Shown here piece after piece: positions 23,022-34,900 of a stretch of 64,000 nt of DNA. The number at the start of each line of letters is the position of its first letter. Positions within the stretch are counted from its first letter, which is position 1. Where the stretch lies: NCBI RefSeq assembly GCF_932294415.1, contig NC_065542.1, positions 203,501 to 267,500 on the forward strand. Reading direction: 5' to 3'. Position numbers and translations under genes: made by a program. This DNA comes from Quercus robur (Eukaryota > Streptophyta > Magnoliopsida > Fagales > Fagaceae). The notes beneath the pieces are model-generated. The model was not told the origin of the DNA, ran no database searches, and saw only the letters and a list, made by a program, of their open reading frames with translations.

Positions 23022-26000
23022 TTACATGCTCATGGCTCTTGATGAAAGCTCTGATTCACCCTCCTGCAACTCTCCCTCAGCCAGTTCAACATTATCCTGC
23101 AAACAAGTAAAGCCAGGCCATGTAATTACCAAACTCACTCTAGAACACCAGTGCTGCAAAATCAGGTCAAGGGCCCAAAACAAATAGATTAAACTGGGTC
23201 ATCAGTCTCTGTTTACATTTCTTCTTAGTAAATCACATAAACACCCAATGGATCTTAAACCATGATCTCTCCTCCATCTCATTCTTGTCAGAGTCATTTG
23301 AGCCAGAACTCATTGGCACATCAATCTGTATTTATAGAAATCATCTTTTTTTTTATGGATTATAGAAATCATCTTTTTTTTATGGATTATAGAAATCATC
23401 TAGTGTTCTATGGCAGGTTTTTTCCACCAAAAGTAACAGGTCGTAGGTTTGAGTCTAGAAATCAACATCTCCAAAAATAAAAAAGGATGTAAGGTTGCCT
23501 ACCAATCACTACTCCCAAACGCCACAGAAGTGAGGTGTTTGTGCTCTGGGTACGACCTTTATCTATTGTTCTATGGGCAAGGATGTACTCTTAGGGAAAC
23601 CAAGTGATCTAACAAGTGATAATCAGAAGCTGTTCCTAAAAAACAACTTAGATAATCATGTGTGCATGCAAAGGTATGGATTATCACACCTTTGATATTG
23701 ATTAGAAGAAAGAATCCTAGAATCTCAGAAAAATGCAAGGGTGGGAACAGGTCCCTGCATAATTACATATGAATTCATACCGCTGAATTTTTCAACTTGG
23801 TTTCAGCTAGGTAACCCTCCAATGCACCTTCTCCACGAAGAATTTTCCCTCCGCATCCAGGTGCATTTGCTGTGCCCACTGACTCCTCATCAACCACAAC
23901 AGCATCTATTCTATCATTTCCTATCTTAACATCTGGAATCTGAAACATACAAGCATTCATATGATTTCATGGTAATCAAGGTCCTCAGCCTCAGCAAGAG
24001 CAAAGCAATCAACAACTGCATACCTCATACATGGCTTCGGTTAGAATGCTTTCCAGTAAGGACCTTAAGCCCCTGGCACCAGTATTCTTAGCCATTGCTT
24101 TTTTAGCAATCAGTCTCAGTGCGTTCTCTGTATAATGTAGCTTCACCTGTAATTAGGAGAAAGTTCATGTGTTTGACATAAAAAGGCCACACTCAAATTC
24201 AGTTACATGCTTAGAGAAAGAGAGAGCGCATGACAAAACATGCGTAGGCAAAATGCTTACATTGTTCATGCTGAACAATTTCTTGTACTGCTTACCAAGA
24301 GCATTTTTTGGTTCCGTGAGAACCTGCAGAACAACAATAAAAAAGAAATTTAGTAGATATTCCAAAAATGAGGAATACACTGTCCGTTTATTGAAACAAT
24401 GGCAGCTATTCATCAAAAAAAAAAAAAAAAAACAATGACAGTGGCTTGCCCATCTCCATTTAAACTTTAAACAAGCAAAAGCCAGAACATATGATAAAAA
24501 GATCAATTTAAATTGAGGGATGGGGCTAAAAAGATCAATTTCTCATCATTGGCCCCAAAATTGATAACATATGATAATAAAAGAAATGCAGCTTTTCCAA
24601 TTCACAGATACAATTGAAGTCCAGAACATCACATCTCTAACAAACACTAATAATCCTCTTTATTACAACAACCAAGGCCTAGTCCCAAAATTTTGGAGTC
24701 AGCTATGGGTCCTCAACAAAATAATTACTATAGTTATGAAATAAAATTTGGTGTCAGATATAATGTTCATTTAGAGTTCAGACTTAATTCATTAGGCTGG
24801 AATGAATAGCCAAATAGAGAGAAATATGTTCCAAATATTCACAAGCATCCAATATCATTCACTATTTCAAATATGTGAACAATTTCAACATCATTCACAA
24901 ACATATAAATTATAATGAAATGAAAGATGATTTACATTGATTTTCAAATGATTAGCATGCATTACTTCTCCCTAATGGCCTATTTGGTCGGGTGAAAAGG
25001 GGAGAGAAAATAGGAGAGAAAAGGGGGGAGGGGGGTGTTTGGTTGGGGTGATTATTTTTGGGGGGTGGGGGAATTTTCTCCCTGGGTCCACCACTTTTCT
25101 ACCCCCGCCTCCCCCACCCCCCCCCCCCCCCCCCCCGCCGCCCCCCCCAAAAAAAAAAAAAAGATAGAAAATGTGGGGGAAAGAGAGGGGACTTACAGTA
25201 ATTACCATTCTACCCCACTATTTAGTTATACCCCAACTCTAGTTTTTTTCCCTAATAAAATACATTTAAAAAAATAATAATAATAGGGGCATGAGAGTAA
25301 ATATATACAATCTACTTTTTCTATCCTCTCACTTATCTCCTCAAACAAACGAGTTTTTTTATACCTCCACTTTCCAATCTCCCAACCAAACTCCTTGAGA
25401 GAAATAAAATCTATTCTATCCTCCCACTTTTCCATTCCCAAACCAAACGAAATATAAGACTTTGAATAAATAAAAGCCCACCTAGGAAAGAACACAGAGT
25501 ATGAGTTCCAATGTAACGACCCCACCCCAATTGTGTAGATATTATCCGCTTTGGAGCCCATACCTCTCACGGTTTTGTTCTTCCCCAGGTTGCGCTGGGG
25601 AAAAGGCCTCTACACATTGAAGGGAGATCATTCTTTATAAACACATTCCCATGTGCTTCCCTAGGTGATGTGGGATTTCATAGAATGCAAGACCCTCCTT
25701 TTTGGGTCACTACATCCAACCATTCAATTACATGGCTTAAAAATCCAAGCAAAACCATAATAAAGTATAATGCAGAATTACCTGAACAAGTTGGTCCTCA
25801 GTTAAAGCTGACAAATTAACTAAAATTGGAAAACGGCCAATAAACTCTGGTATGAGACCATATGCAATAAGATCAGCACTTTCAACCTGAAGGTGCAAAA
25901 AAAAAAAAACTTTCATTCTTATGAGTACATGAACTTCATAATAGACGGGCCAAAAATTCTAAATATATAAATGGAAATACGAACTTTAAATTCCCATGTC

Positions 26001-27654
26001 AATGACTTTAAAGGGTCTTATTTCTCACCGACTCGAGTAAGGATGATGTCACAACAGCATCAGTAACTACACCAGTTCTCATATTTGCACGAACAGGTGC
26101 TCCAAAACCGATTGAAGAATCTTGACGCCTGCTTAGTGTTATGAATAATTTCATAGTCAAGAACGCTCTTAAAAACTATAAGAACAAGAGAGAGAGAGAG
26201 AGAGATAATTGGTTGATTAATTTTGCAACAGAAAACTTGAAGGAATCACCTCTCTGAAATGGTTTTTTCAAGATCAACAAATGCTCCACCACATATAAAA
26301 AGGATATCTTTTGTATCTATCTGCAATCATATACAAGAATGTAAGATGATATTACCAAAGCAATAGCTAACCTAAAAAATTGGTAATATTCACTCACATA
26401 AGTGCAAACTAGGGGCTCATTTGGTACACCGTAATGGTAGTAATTGCATGGGAATAGGAATCATTATTACAAGGCATACAAGAAGGTGGAATAGAGTAAC
26501 TATTACCATTCAATTGTTTGGTGACAACATGGGAATATAACCTTGGATTTGATTCCACAATTTGGTACAACATGATGAGATGGTGAAATGAAATCATATT
26601 TAAGTCAAATTTCCTATAATACACCTATTTATAAACTTTTTTGATATATGAGTAATGAAATTTTATCAAACCTAAAAAAAAGTCACCCTATACAGTCAAT
26701 ATACAATCTGGGACCAATACAATCAAACACAAATTACAAACATCCATCAAATCACAAACTAAAAATATAGAATGACATCCGACAACTGACATCCAATCCA
26801 ATAAATTTCTGAAAAAAAATTTCAGATATAGTAATGACCTTTCAGAATCCTCAAAGCTCCAGTTATTTCTCTATTGCCAAATGCACCACATCAAACAATT
26901 TGGAACAACCATCAAAACAACACCATTGCGATAATGCCCAAACTTTCCTTACCAACAAGCTAGCAGATCAACAACAGCCTTCGACATCACCCATTGGATT
27001 CTAAACAAGATGAATACCATAGTCTACAACCAAATGTGCCCTAGGCATAATCCACAGACACAACCGAACAATAGAATAGATATTCCTTAAGAATAGTCAG
27101 TGTTTATTATAGTATACCAAATGTGGCCTAGGCATTTCTGAGGAGAACAGAAGACAAACGCAGAGAGATTTGTTTCTGGTAAGAAAAAGTCATTTAGGAT
27201 GACTCCTTTCTTTCATCGTAAGGAAGAGGCTTATCCTACATATTGCCTTAACTAGTTCTCAAGGAAAATGCATGATATGACTAACCCTAACAAAAAGCTG
27301 AAAAAAAAAACAAGTGCTCCTTCACTGGTTCCATAAAACAAAAATGAGGCCCCTTGTAAACAGGGAGCCACAATATTTAAAGACATTGCATAAGTCTAGG
27401 AAGTCCTCCACGGAAGAAAAAGAGTGCCTACTTATGGCAGCCATCCAATCATTCATTGATTAGGCAGCCATTTATGTCAATCTAGTATTTTTGGCAGTGA
27501 CTTATACCTTTTACCCATCGTCAACTACATGAGCTATTCACACACCAATATTGAAAGTATAATATCCTAGTAGTTGGCTGGCTTTGGCACTGGCATGAAA
27601 GCTAAAAGCAGTGATACATGGAAAACTGCAAATGCACCCTGCCACCATATACCC

Positions 27655-27685
<31 letters not shown>

Positions 27686-28853
27686 GAGAGAGAGCACACA
27701 CCTAGAATCAATTAGACTGTAACACATACATATATTATAATTTTTTATCGGTAAATTAAACATGCACCCAATGAATGCTTCACCATGCTCTTACAAAGGA
27801 AGAAGGTTGCATTTGAGCTTGTACTCATTGGATTTTTTTTTTTTTTTTTTTTTTTTTAAGAAAAAGTAACCAAAAGGAATTAACAATCTATAGATTTTGC
27901 TTCAGTAGAACCTAGATTCTAATTAGGTAATGCAAGAATGATCATTACCATAAGAAATATATGTAACAGATAACATAATTTATGAGAAGGCAGAAAAGGA
28001 CATATTTAGGCCTCGTATACCTGTATGTTATCACCCCTTGGATGCTTCCTTGCTCCCTTCTCAGGAACATTAACTATCTAGACAAGAAGAAATTATTCTA
28101 CTGTTAGAATAATAACAAACATAATGCTAACAATTACATAACAAGTAAATAATATATAAAACTAAAAAATTATTATGAACAAAGAGAAAAATAAAAAGGA
28201 ATGCAGAAATTCCTTCTACAAACATTAACATATAAGCCGAAACAAAATTTATATAATATATACTTATAAAAAAAAAAAAAACAAAAACAAAATTTATATA
28301 ATATTAAGTTTAAATTATGAGGGAACCTGTAATGCAAATAAATAATAATATAATCATTGCAAGTATATAGCAGGGATGTGACTACAAGAGAGGCTCATGA
28401 AAGAGAAAGCTTAAAGACCAAAGTTTCAACAATAGGATTCACATTTGAAAGGGGCCCATGTCACGCCTCAACTCATCACAGGCATGATATTGTCCGCTTC
28501 AAGTTGCCCCTTATGGTTTTAAAGTGCCTCATACCAATTAGAATCCAAGGCCTCCATATAAGGTGCAGGACATTCCCCCTACCTAGGCAAAGTGGGACTC
28601 AATTAGGATTTGGTTTTCCCTCACCTCACACCACTTAATAGGTCTTTTGGACTTTGGGTCCCCACACCGCACCTGAGATCATGGTTGTCAAAATCGCAAT
28701 ATAGATCGTAGGATCGCACAATTTTACAATCTCGCCTCACCAATACATTTAAAATCGCACTAAGATCGTAAAAATGGTAGGATCGTGTAAGATCATATAG
28801 AATCATAGGATCATACGGGATCCTACTAATTCTACCGATCCTAACAAAACATC

Positions 28854-28900
<47 letters not shown>

Positions 28901-31900
28901 ATAAATTTTTGGTTTTGATAAAGCTTTAAGTAGGGCTGTCCAAATAAACTGCCCACCTGGACCCGACCCGGAATCACCCGATCCGACGGCTCCGGTGGTC
29001 GGACTCGGGTCCCGACTCCAAAAACCCGACGCCAGCGGGTCAGGTGTCGGATCTCTTCCTCTAAAACCCGTGAAACCCAACCTGCCCGACGTCCATTAAA
29101 ATCAGGCCATTTTTCCATATTTTGGCCATTTTTCCAGATTTTGGCCATTTTTCCAGATTTCGACCATTTTTTCCCAAATTCCGACCACTTTTTCTAGATT
29201 CCGGCCATTTTTTCCAGATTTCGGCAACTTTTTCACTTAAATCCGTCGACTTCTGGCACAATAAACATCGGATCCAGCCGAACCAGTGATTTCTCATCAT
29301 GATTTGGCAAAAATCTCGCCGAATCCGACTAGATCTCACCGGATCTTGGATGGATCTGGCAAGATCTCGCCCGATCTGACGAGATCTCGCCGCTTTTCAA
29401 AGGATTCCAGTGATAATCGGGTTCACCCGAAACCGACAACCACCCTCCAGCAATCCGAACCGACGAACCTGTTACTGCTATGGGTCGGTTGCAGGTTGAA
29501 AACAACCACCCGATCTTGTACGGGTCGGTTGTGGGTTGGGCAAAAACCCGACCCGCCCGACCCATGGACAACCCTAGCTTTAAGGGTTGTTATTTTTCAA
29601 TGTTGTGATGGTATGGCTTTTTATTTTTATTTTTTATAAAATTATGTTAACCTAAGCAAATATTTTCTAATTTTTAGTTCACTTGTAATAAAAATGAAGG
29701 AATACTTCATCATTTCTAAATGAAGAATTTATATTAGTTTTGCTACATTTTAAGCTATAATGCTGTTAAATTTGTTTGATCAATATACTAATTTGTGTTA
29801 TAATATTACTAAAATGTTTTTCTTATATATAACGTTATTAGTATGCTTATATTTGTATATTGATTGATTGATTTTTTTGAGCATGCTCTGTAATTGTTGT
29901 TGAGTAATATAACTTGAATAATTGAGAGTATACAAATATACTCTCCTGTCTTTTTAGTTCTTTTTTCCTTTGTTCACTATCGTGAATCCTTTGTGTTTTT
30001 CTTGCTACTCTTTTATTAATAATATTCTCTTCTTACTGCTACTCTTTTGGGCTAAAAACCAAAAGCAATGCTCTCTCTCTCTCTGAGTTGAGAGGAGGCC
30101 CGGCTACCTCGAATTAGCCACAAATCCTGTTTTAGTCTTATTTCCTAGGGATAGTATGGGGGGGTTTCGTAGTTTCTTTATTGAATCTAAGCTGTTCCAG
30201 TTGGTGATTGAGGAAGGTGGGAATTTTTTCTCCCTTAAGATTCTTGAACGGGGTAAATACTACATGCAATCGGTGTTTATGGGCAAGAGTGCTTCTCTTT
30301 GGACAATGCGGAATCTGGAACACACCGTGAGTGGGATTAGTCCTAAACAATTCTTTACGTTCAGGGAAGGGGATATTGCTTACACGATGCAGCGGGGGTC
30401 CAACTCGTATGGGCAGTACTTATCAGTGACAGAGCTTAAGGTAGGTGGGCTGCGGCGAACTATTATTATTCCTGCCGGAAAATTACAACAAGGATGGAGA
30501 ACCTTTGGGATTGAATTAAGAAGGCTACTAGAACCTTCTCAATATGCGTTGGGTGGATCGAAATTTGTACCGTTCAGGTTTAAGCAAACCCCAAAATATC
30601 AACCTGCCAGGTCTTATGTGGAGGCTGTCAAAGTTCCAGTACAGGCAAGGTTGAAGCAGGTTCAGCAGCCCCTCCGCAAAGAAATAGTTCAGGCTGGTAC
30701 TGTGATGAATTCTGTGGAGTTTCCAAGTGATTATTCTTGCACACAGGTAGCAGTTTCTGGAACTCAGGCTGGTAGTTGTTCCCAGTCAGCCGTGGGTGGT
30801 GGTGAGGGATGGAAAGATGGTATTAACGGTAAGAATAATTTTGAGGAGAAAATCCCGGAAGGTAATAAATGCAATATTTCCTTGAAGCCCAATTTGAATT
30901 CAAATATGTTTGAGTTTGGAAAGTTACGTGATAAGAGGAAGGGACGTTGGTTAGGGAGAGGTTTGATTGTGAATGTGAATGAAGTTGGAAAGAGGCGGGT
31001 ATCTTGGGATGGTGTTAAAGGTGTTAAACAGGCTGGAAAATGGGTGAGTAAGACTCCCCATAATATTAGTGTGGGTCTGGGCTCAGCCAAACAGAATGCC
31101 CAAGCCTTGTTGGGCAAAAAAGAACCCACTTTGGGCCTGGGTCTGTCAAGCCCACTATCCTTTGAGGCTGGCGAGAGTTCAACTTCTGGACTTAAGGCTC
31201 TGGAGGCTTCATATCAGACTGGATTAAGTATACCGAGCTCAGGTAGGAGTTCCACGAAGGAAGTTGAGAGCTCAAGGACCACACCCACCGCATCGGAGCA
31301 ACATGCGACGCCGTTGTGGGTATCGGTGGACATGAATCCATCCTTAGCAGTGACAGAAGTGGTGGACAAGGCAGAAGAGGACATCACGATCCCTCTAGCC
31401 CAGCCACCCACTGCGTCGACTGGACCAGCGGTGGTGGCTCAAGCCTCCCACGTTCTGATGTCGCCGATCAAAGAGCTGGGTGGGTCAAAACTGGTGCCGG
31501 TTGGGCCATCGGGCATGATATCGGAACCGGCAACGAATCCGATAGTACCGGCGAAAGCTTCTTTGGATATTCCAGAGGCATCGGTGGTTGGGGAGGAGGA
31601 TTTTGTGGGTTTGGAAGGTCCGGGAAATTTTGTTTTTGAGGGAGCTCAATTAGCTGGCCCAACTATAAAGGATTTGGTGGGAGACTTAGATAAGTCTTGG
31701 GGTAATTCCAGAGACTGGATTTTACAATTACGTGATGGCAGGCGATTAGTGCTCCCATTGTCTCTGTATCGTTCTCCAGATAGTATGTCAGTCAGCTCTA
31801 GTTTGGAGGGAGATTGTGTACCAGGCAATGACTCTAGTACTTATGAAGGGCAGAGGGTTAGTTGGGCAGATGACTGTGCGGGGCTAGTAGAGTATTTTCC

Positions 31901-34900
31901 TGGGTCAGAGAGTGAGTTGTGGGAAGTTGGTGAAACGTAGAATTTGTGTGAGGATGGTGATGAGCCATTAGTTGTGTTACCTTTGGCCACGGAAGATCCG
32001 ACTGAGTTGGAGTCTAGTCAAGTGCAGGAGATTGGGTGTAAGGAGAGTGTGGATAGTTGCCAGCTATCACAGTGGGTAACCAATAGGATAAAGGCTTTCA
32101 AGAAATCTGTGGGCACTTCATTGGAAGGTTTTGAGGAGCAGATTACTGGTTTGTTATTAGCCATTGAGGCCAAAAAGAAAAATAAAAAGAAACGTGAGGA
32201 GGGTGATTAGACGAAGTTGGTCAAGTCAGGCCAGAAAGGGCAACGGGAGTTGAAGAATCTGTTGACATCTTTGAAGGTTGAGTATGATCCAAATAAAGCA
32301 AGGAGTGTAAGTTCTGAGCGGGCTCTAGTGTCTTATCAATGAATGTGAAGATTATTTCTTGGAATGTAAGAGGGTTGAATGAGCAGGATAAAAGGCTTAG
32401 GGTTAGAAACTTGATTAGAAAGTGGGGGCCAGATGTGGTTTGTCTTCAAGAAACCAAAATGGGGTTGATTAATAGAGCGGTGATTCGTAGCTTGTGGGGT
32501 GGACAACATGTTGATTGGTCTTACTTAGGTTCTTGTGGAGCTTCTGGTGGGGTGTTAGTGATGTGGGACACTCGGGTTGTGAATAAAATGGAGGAAGCAG
32601 TGGGGAGATTTTCGGTTTCTTGTAAGTTTACAAATGTGTCAGATCAGTTTGTTTGGGCGTTTTCTGGTGTTTATGGTCCTAATTTACACAGAGACAGGAG
32701 GTTTTTATGGGAGGAACTTTGTGGCTTGAATAGCTGGTGGAGTGTCCCATGGTGTGTGGGTGGGGACTTCAATGTGGTTAGGTTCCCTTCCGAACGATTG
32801 GGGTCTAATTCTTTCACTACTGCTATGCGGGAGTTCTCCAATTTTATTTCAGAACAGGGTCTCATTGACTTGCCATTGCAAGGGGGTTCTTTTACTTGGT
32901 CAAATTCTAGAGAAGTTGTCTCGAAGGCTTTCTGCAGATTGGGAGGATAGGTTTCCAACAGTTTCTCAAAGACGGATGTCTAGGTTGTGCTCGGATCATT
33001 TTCCAATTGTTCTTGAGGGTGGATCCTTCCAGAGAGGGAGTATGCCATTTAGATTTGAGAATATGTGGCTCAAGGATGAAGGTTTTGTGGATAGGGTTCG
33101 GTCTTGGTGGGATTCCTATCAGGTTCATGTTGCACCGAGTTTCATTCTGGCCAATAAATTGAAGCTCTTAAAAAATGATTTGAAAAGATGGAATGTGGAG
33201 ATGTTTGGTCATGTTGAAGTTCGGATTAAAAAATTGTGGAAGGACCTAAGTGTTCTTGAGAATATGGAGGAGAGTCGGGGTTTATCAGCAGAGGAAAGGG
33301 TAGAAATGGGTAGAATCCGTGATGAGTTAGAACAAGCTACTCTGTTGGAAGAAATAAGTTGGAGGCAAAAATCTAGAGTTCTTTGTGTTAAGGAAGGTGA
33401 CAGGAACACTAAATTTTTTCATCGCATAGCTAACTCTCATAGGAGGGTTAATTCTATTGAGAGGCTTATGGTGAATGGGGCATTGTCTTCAGACCCGGCT
33501 GCTATAGCAGACTGTATCTCTCAGTTTTATAAGCAGCTTTATTTGGAGAATGTGGCTAATAGACCCGTATTAGATGATGTGGAGTTTGCTAGTATCTCGG
33601 TGGAAGATGCAAGTTGGCTAGATAGGCCTTTTGAGGAAGAAGAGGTGGTTGAGGTGATTAATGGTTTCAATGGTGACAAGGCACCTGGTCCAGATGGCTT
33701 TTCAATGGCATTCTTCCAGTCTTGTTGGGGCGTTTTGAAAACAGAAATTATGGCTGTGTTCCATAATTTCCATACTCAGGCGGTGTTTGAGAAGAGTCTT
33801 AATGCCTCATTCATTGCCCTTATTCCTAAGAAAGTGGATGCTGTGGAGGTCAAGGACTTTCGGCCCATTAGTTTAGTTGGCGGGATTTATAAGATTATCT
33901 CTAAGGTGTTGGCTAATCGCCTTCGTAGGGTGGCGCATGGGCTTATTTCGGATTCACAAAATGCTTTTGTGAAGGGTAGACAGATTTTGGATTCCGTCCT
34001 GATTGCTTCTGAATGTATTGATAGTAGATTGAAGTCAGGAGTTCCAGGTGTGTTATGTAAATTGGATGTGGAAAAGGCATATGATCATGTGTGCTGGGAT
34101 TTTTTAATGTATATGCTGCAGCGTTGTGGTTTCTCTGAAAAATGGAGAAAATGGATATGGTATTGCATTTCAACTGTAAAGTTTTCTATTCTGATCAATG
34201 GTAGCCCAACTGATTTCTTTGGTAGCTCTAGGGGGCTTCGACAAGGGGATCCTTTATCTCCGTTGTTGTTTGATATTGTGATGGAGGCACTAAGCCGTAT
34301 GTTGGATGTGGCTGCCTCTGCTGGGCAATTCTCAGGTTTTTCTGTGGGTAGTACGGCTGGTTCATCAGTGATGGTGTCTCACCTTTTATTTGCAGATGAC
34401 ACTCTGATTTTTTGTGATGCTGAACCTTCTCAGATTGCTAATTTGAGGGCGATACTTGCTAGATTTGAGGAGGTCTCAGGGCTTCATATTAATTTGGGGA
34501 AGTCTGAGCTGGTTCCTGTTGGTGGAGTACACAATTTGGAGGAGTTGGTGGGTTTGTTGGGGTGTGGGCAGTCTTCTTTGCCCTTGAAATACTTGGGTCT
34601 TCCTTTAGGTGCCAAATTTAAGGATTTATCTGTTTGGAATCCTATCCTAGAGAGAATGGAGAGGAGATTAGCAGGTTGGAAGAGAATGTATTTATCTAAA
34701 GGGGGTAAGGTGACTCTCATTAAAAGCTCACTCTCATCTTTACCTACATACTTTCTTTCCCTTTTTCCTTTACCAGGGAAGGTGGCAAAGCATATGGAGA
34801 AATTACAGAGAGACTTTTTGTGGAATGGGATTGGTGGTGAACCTAAAATACATTTAGTTAATTGGGCCAAGGTTTGTAGGCCTTTGCAGGAGGGGGGGTT

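Noticed and set aside
30764-31129. Open frame of 121 codons on the minus strand
   Set aside because: Antisense to LINE ORF1; no protein features.
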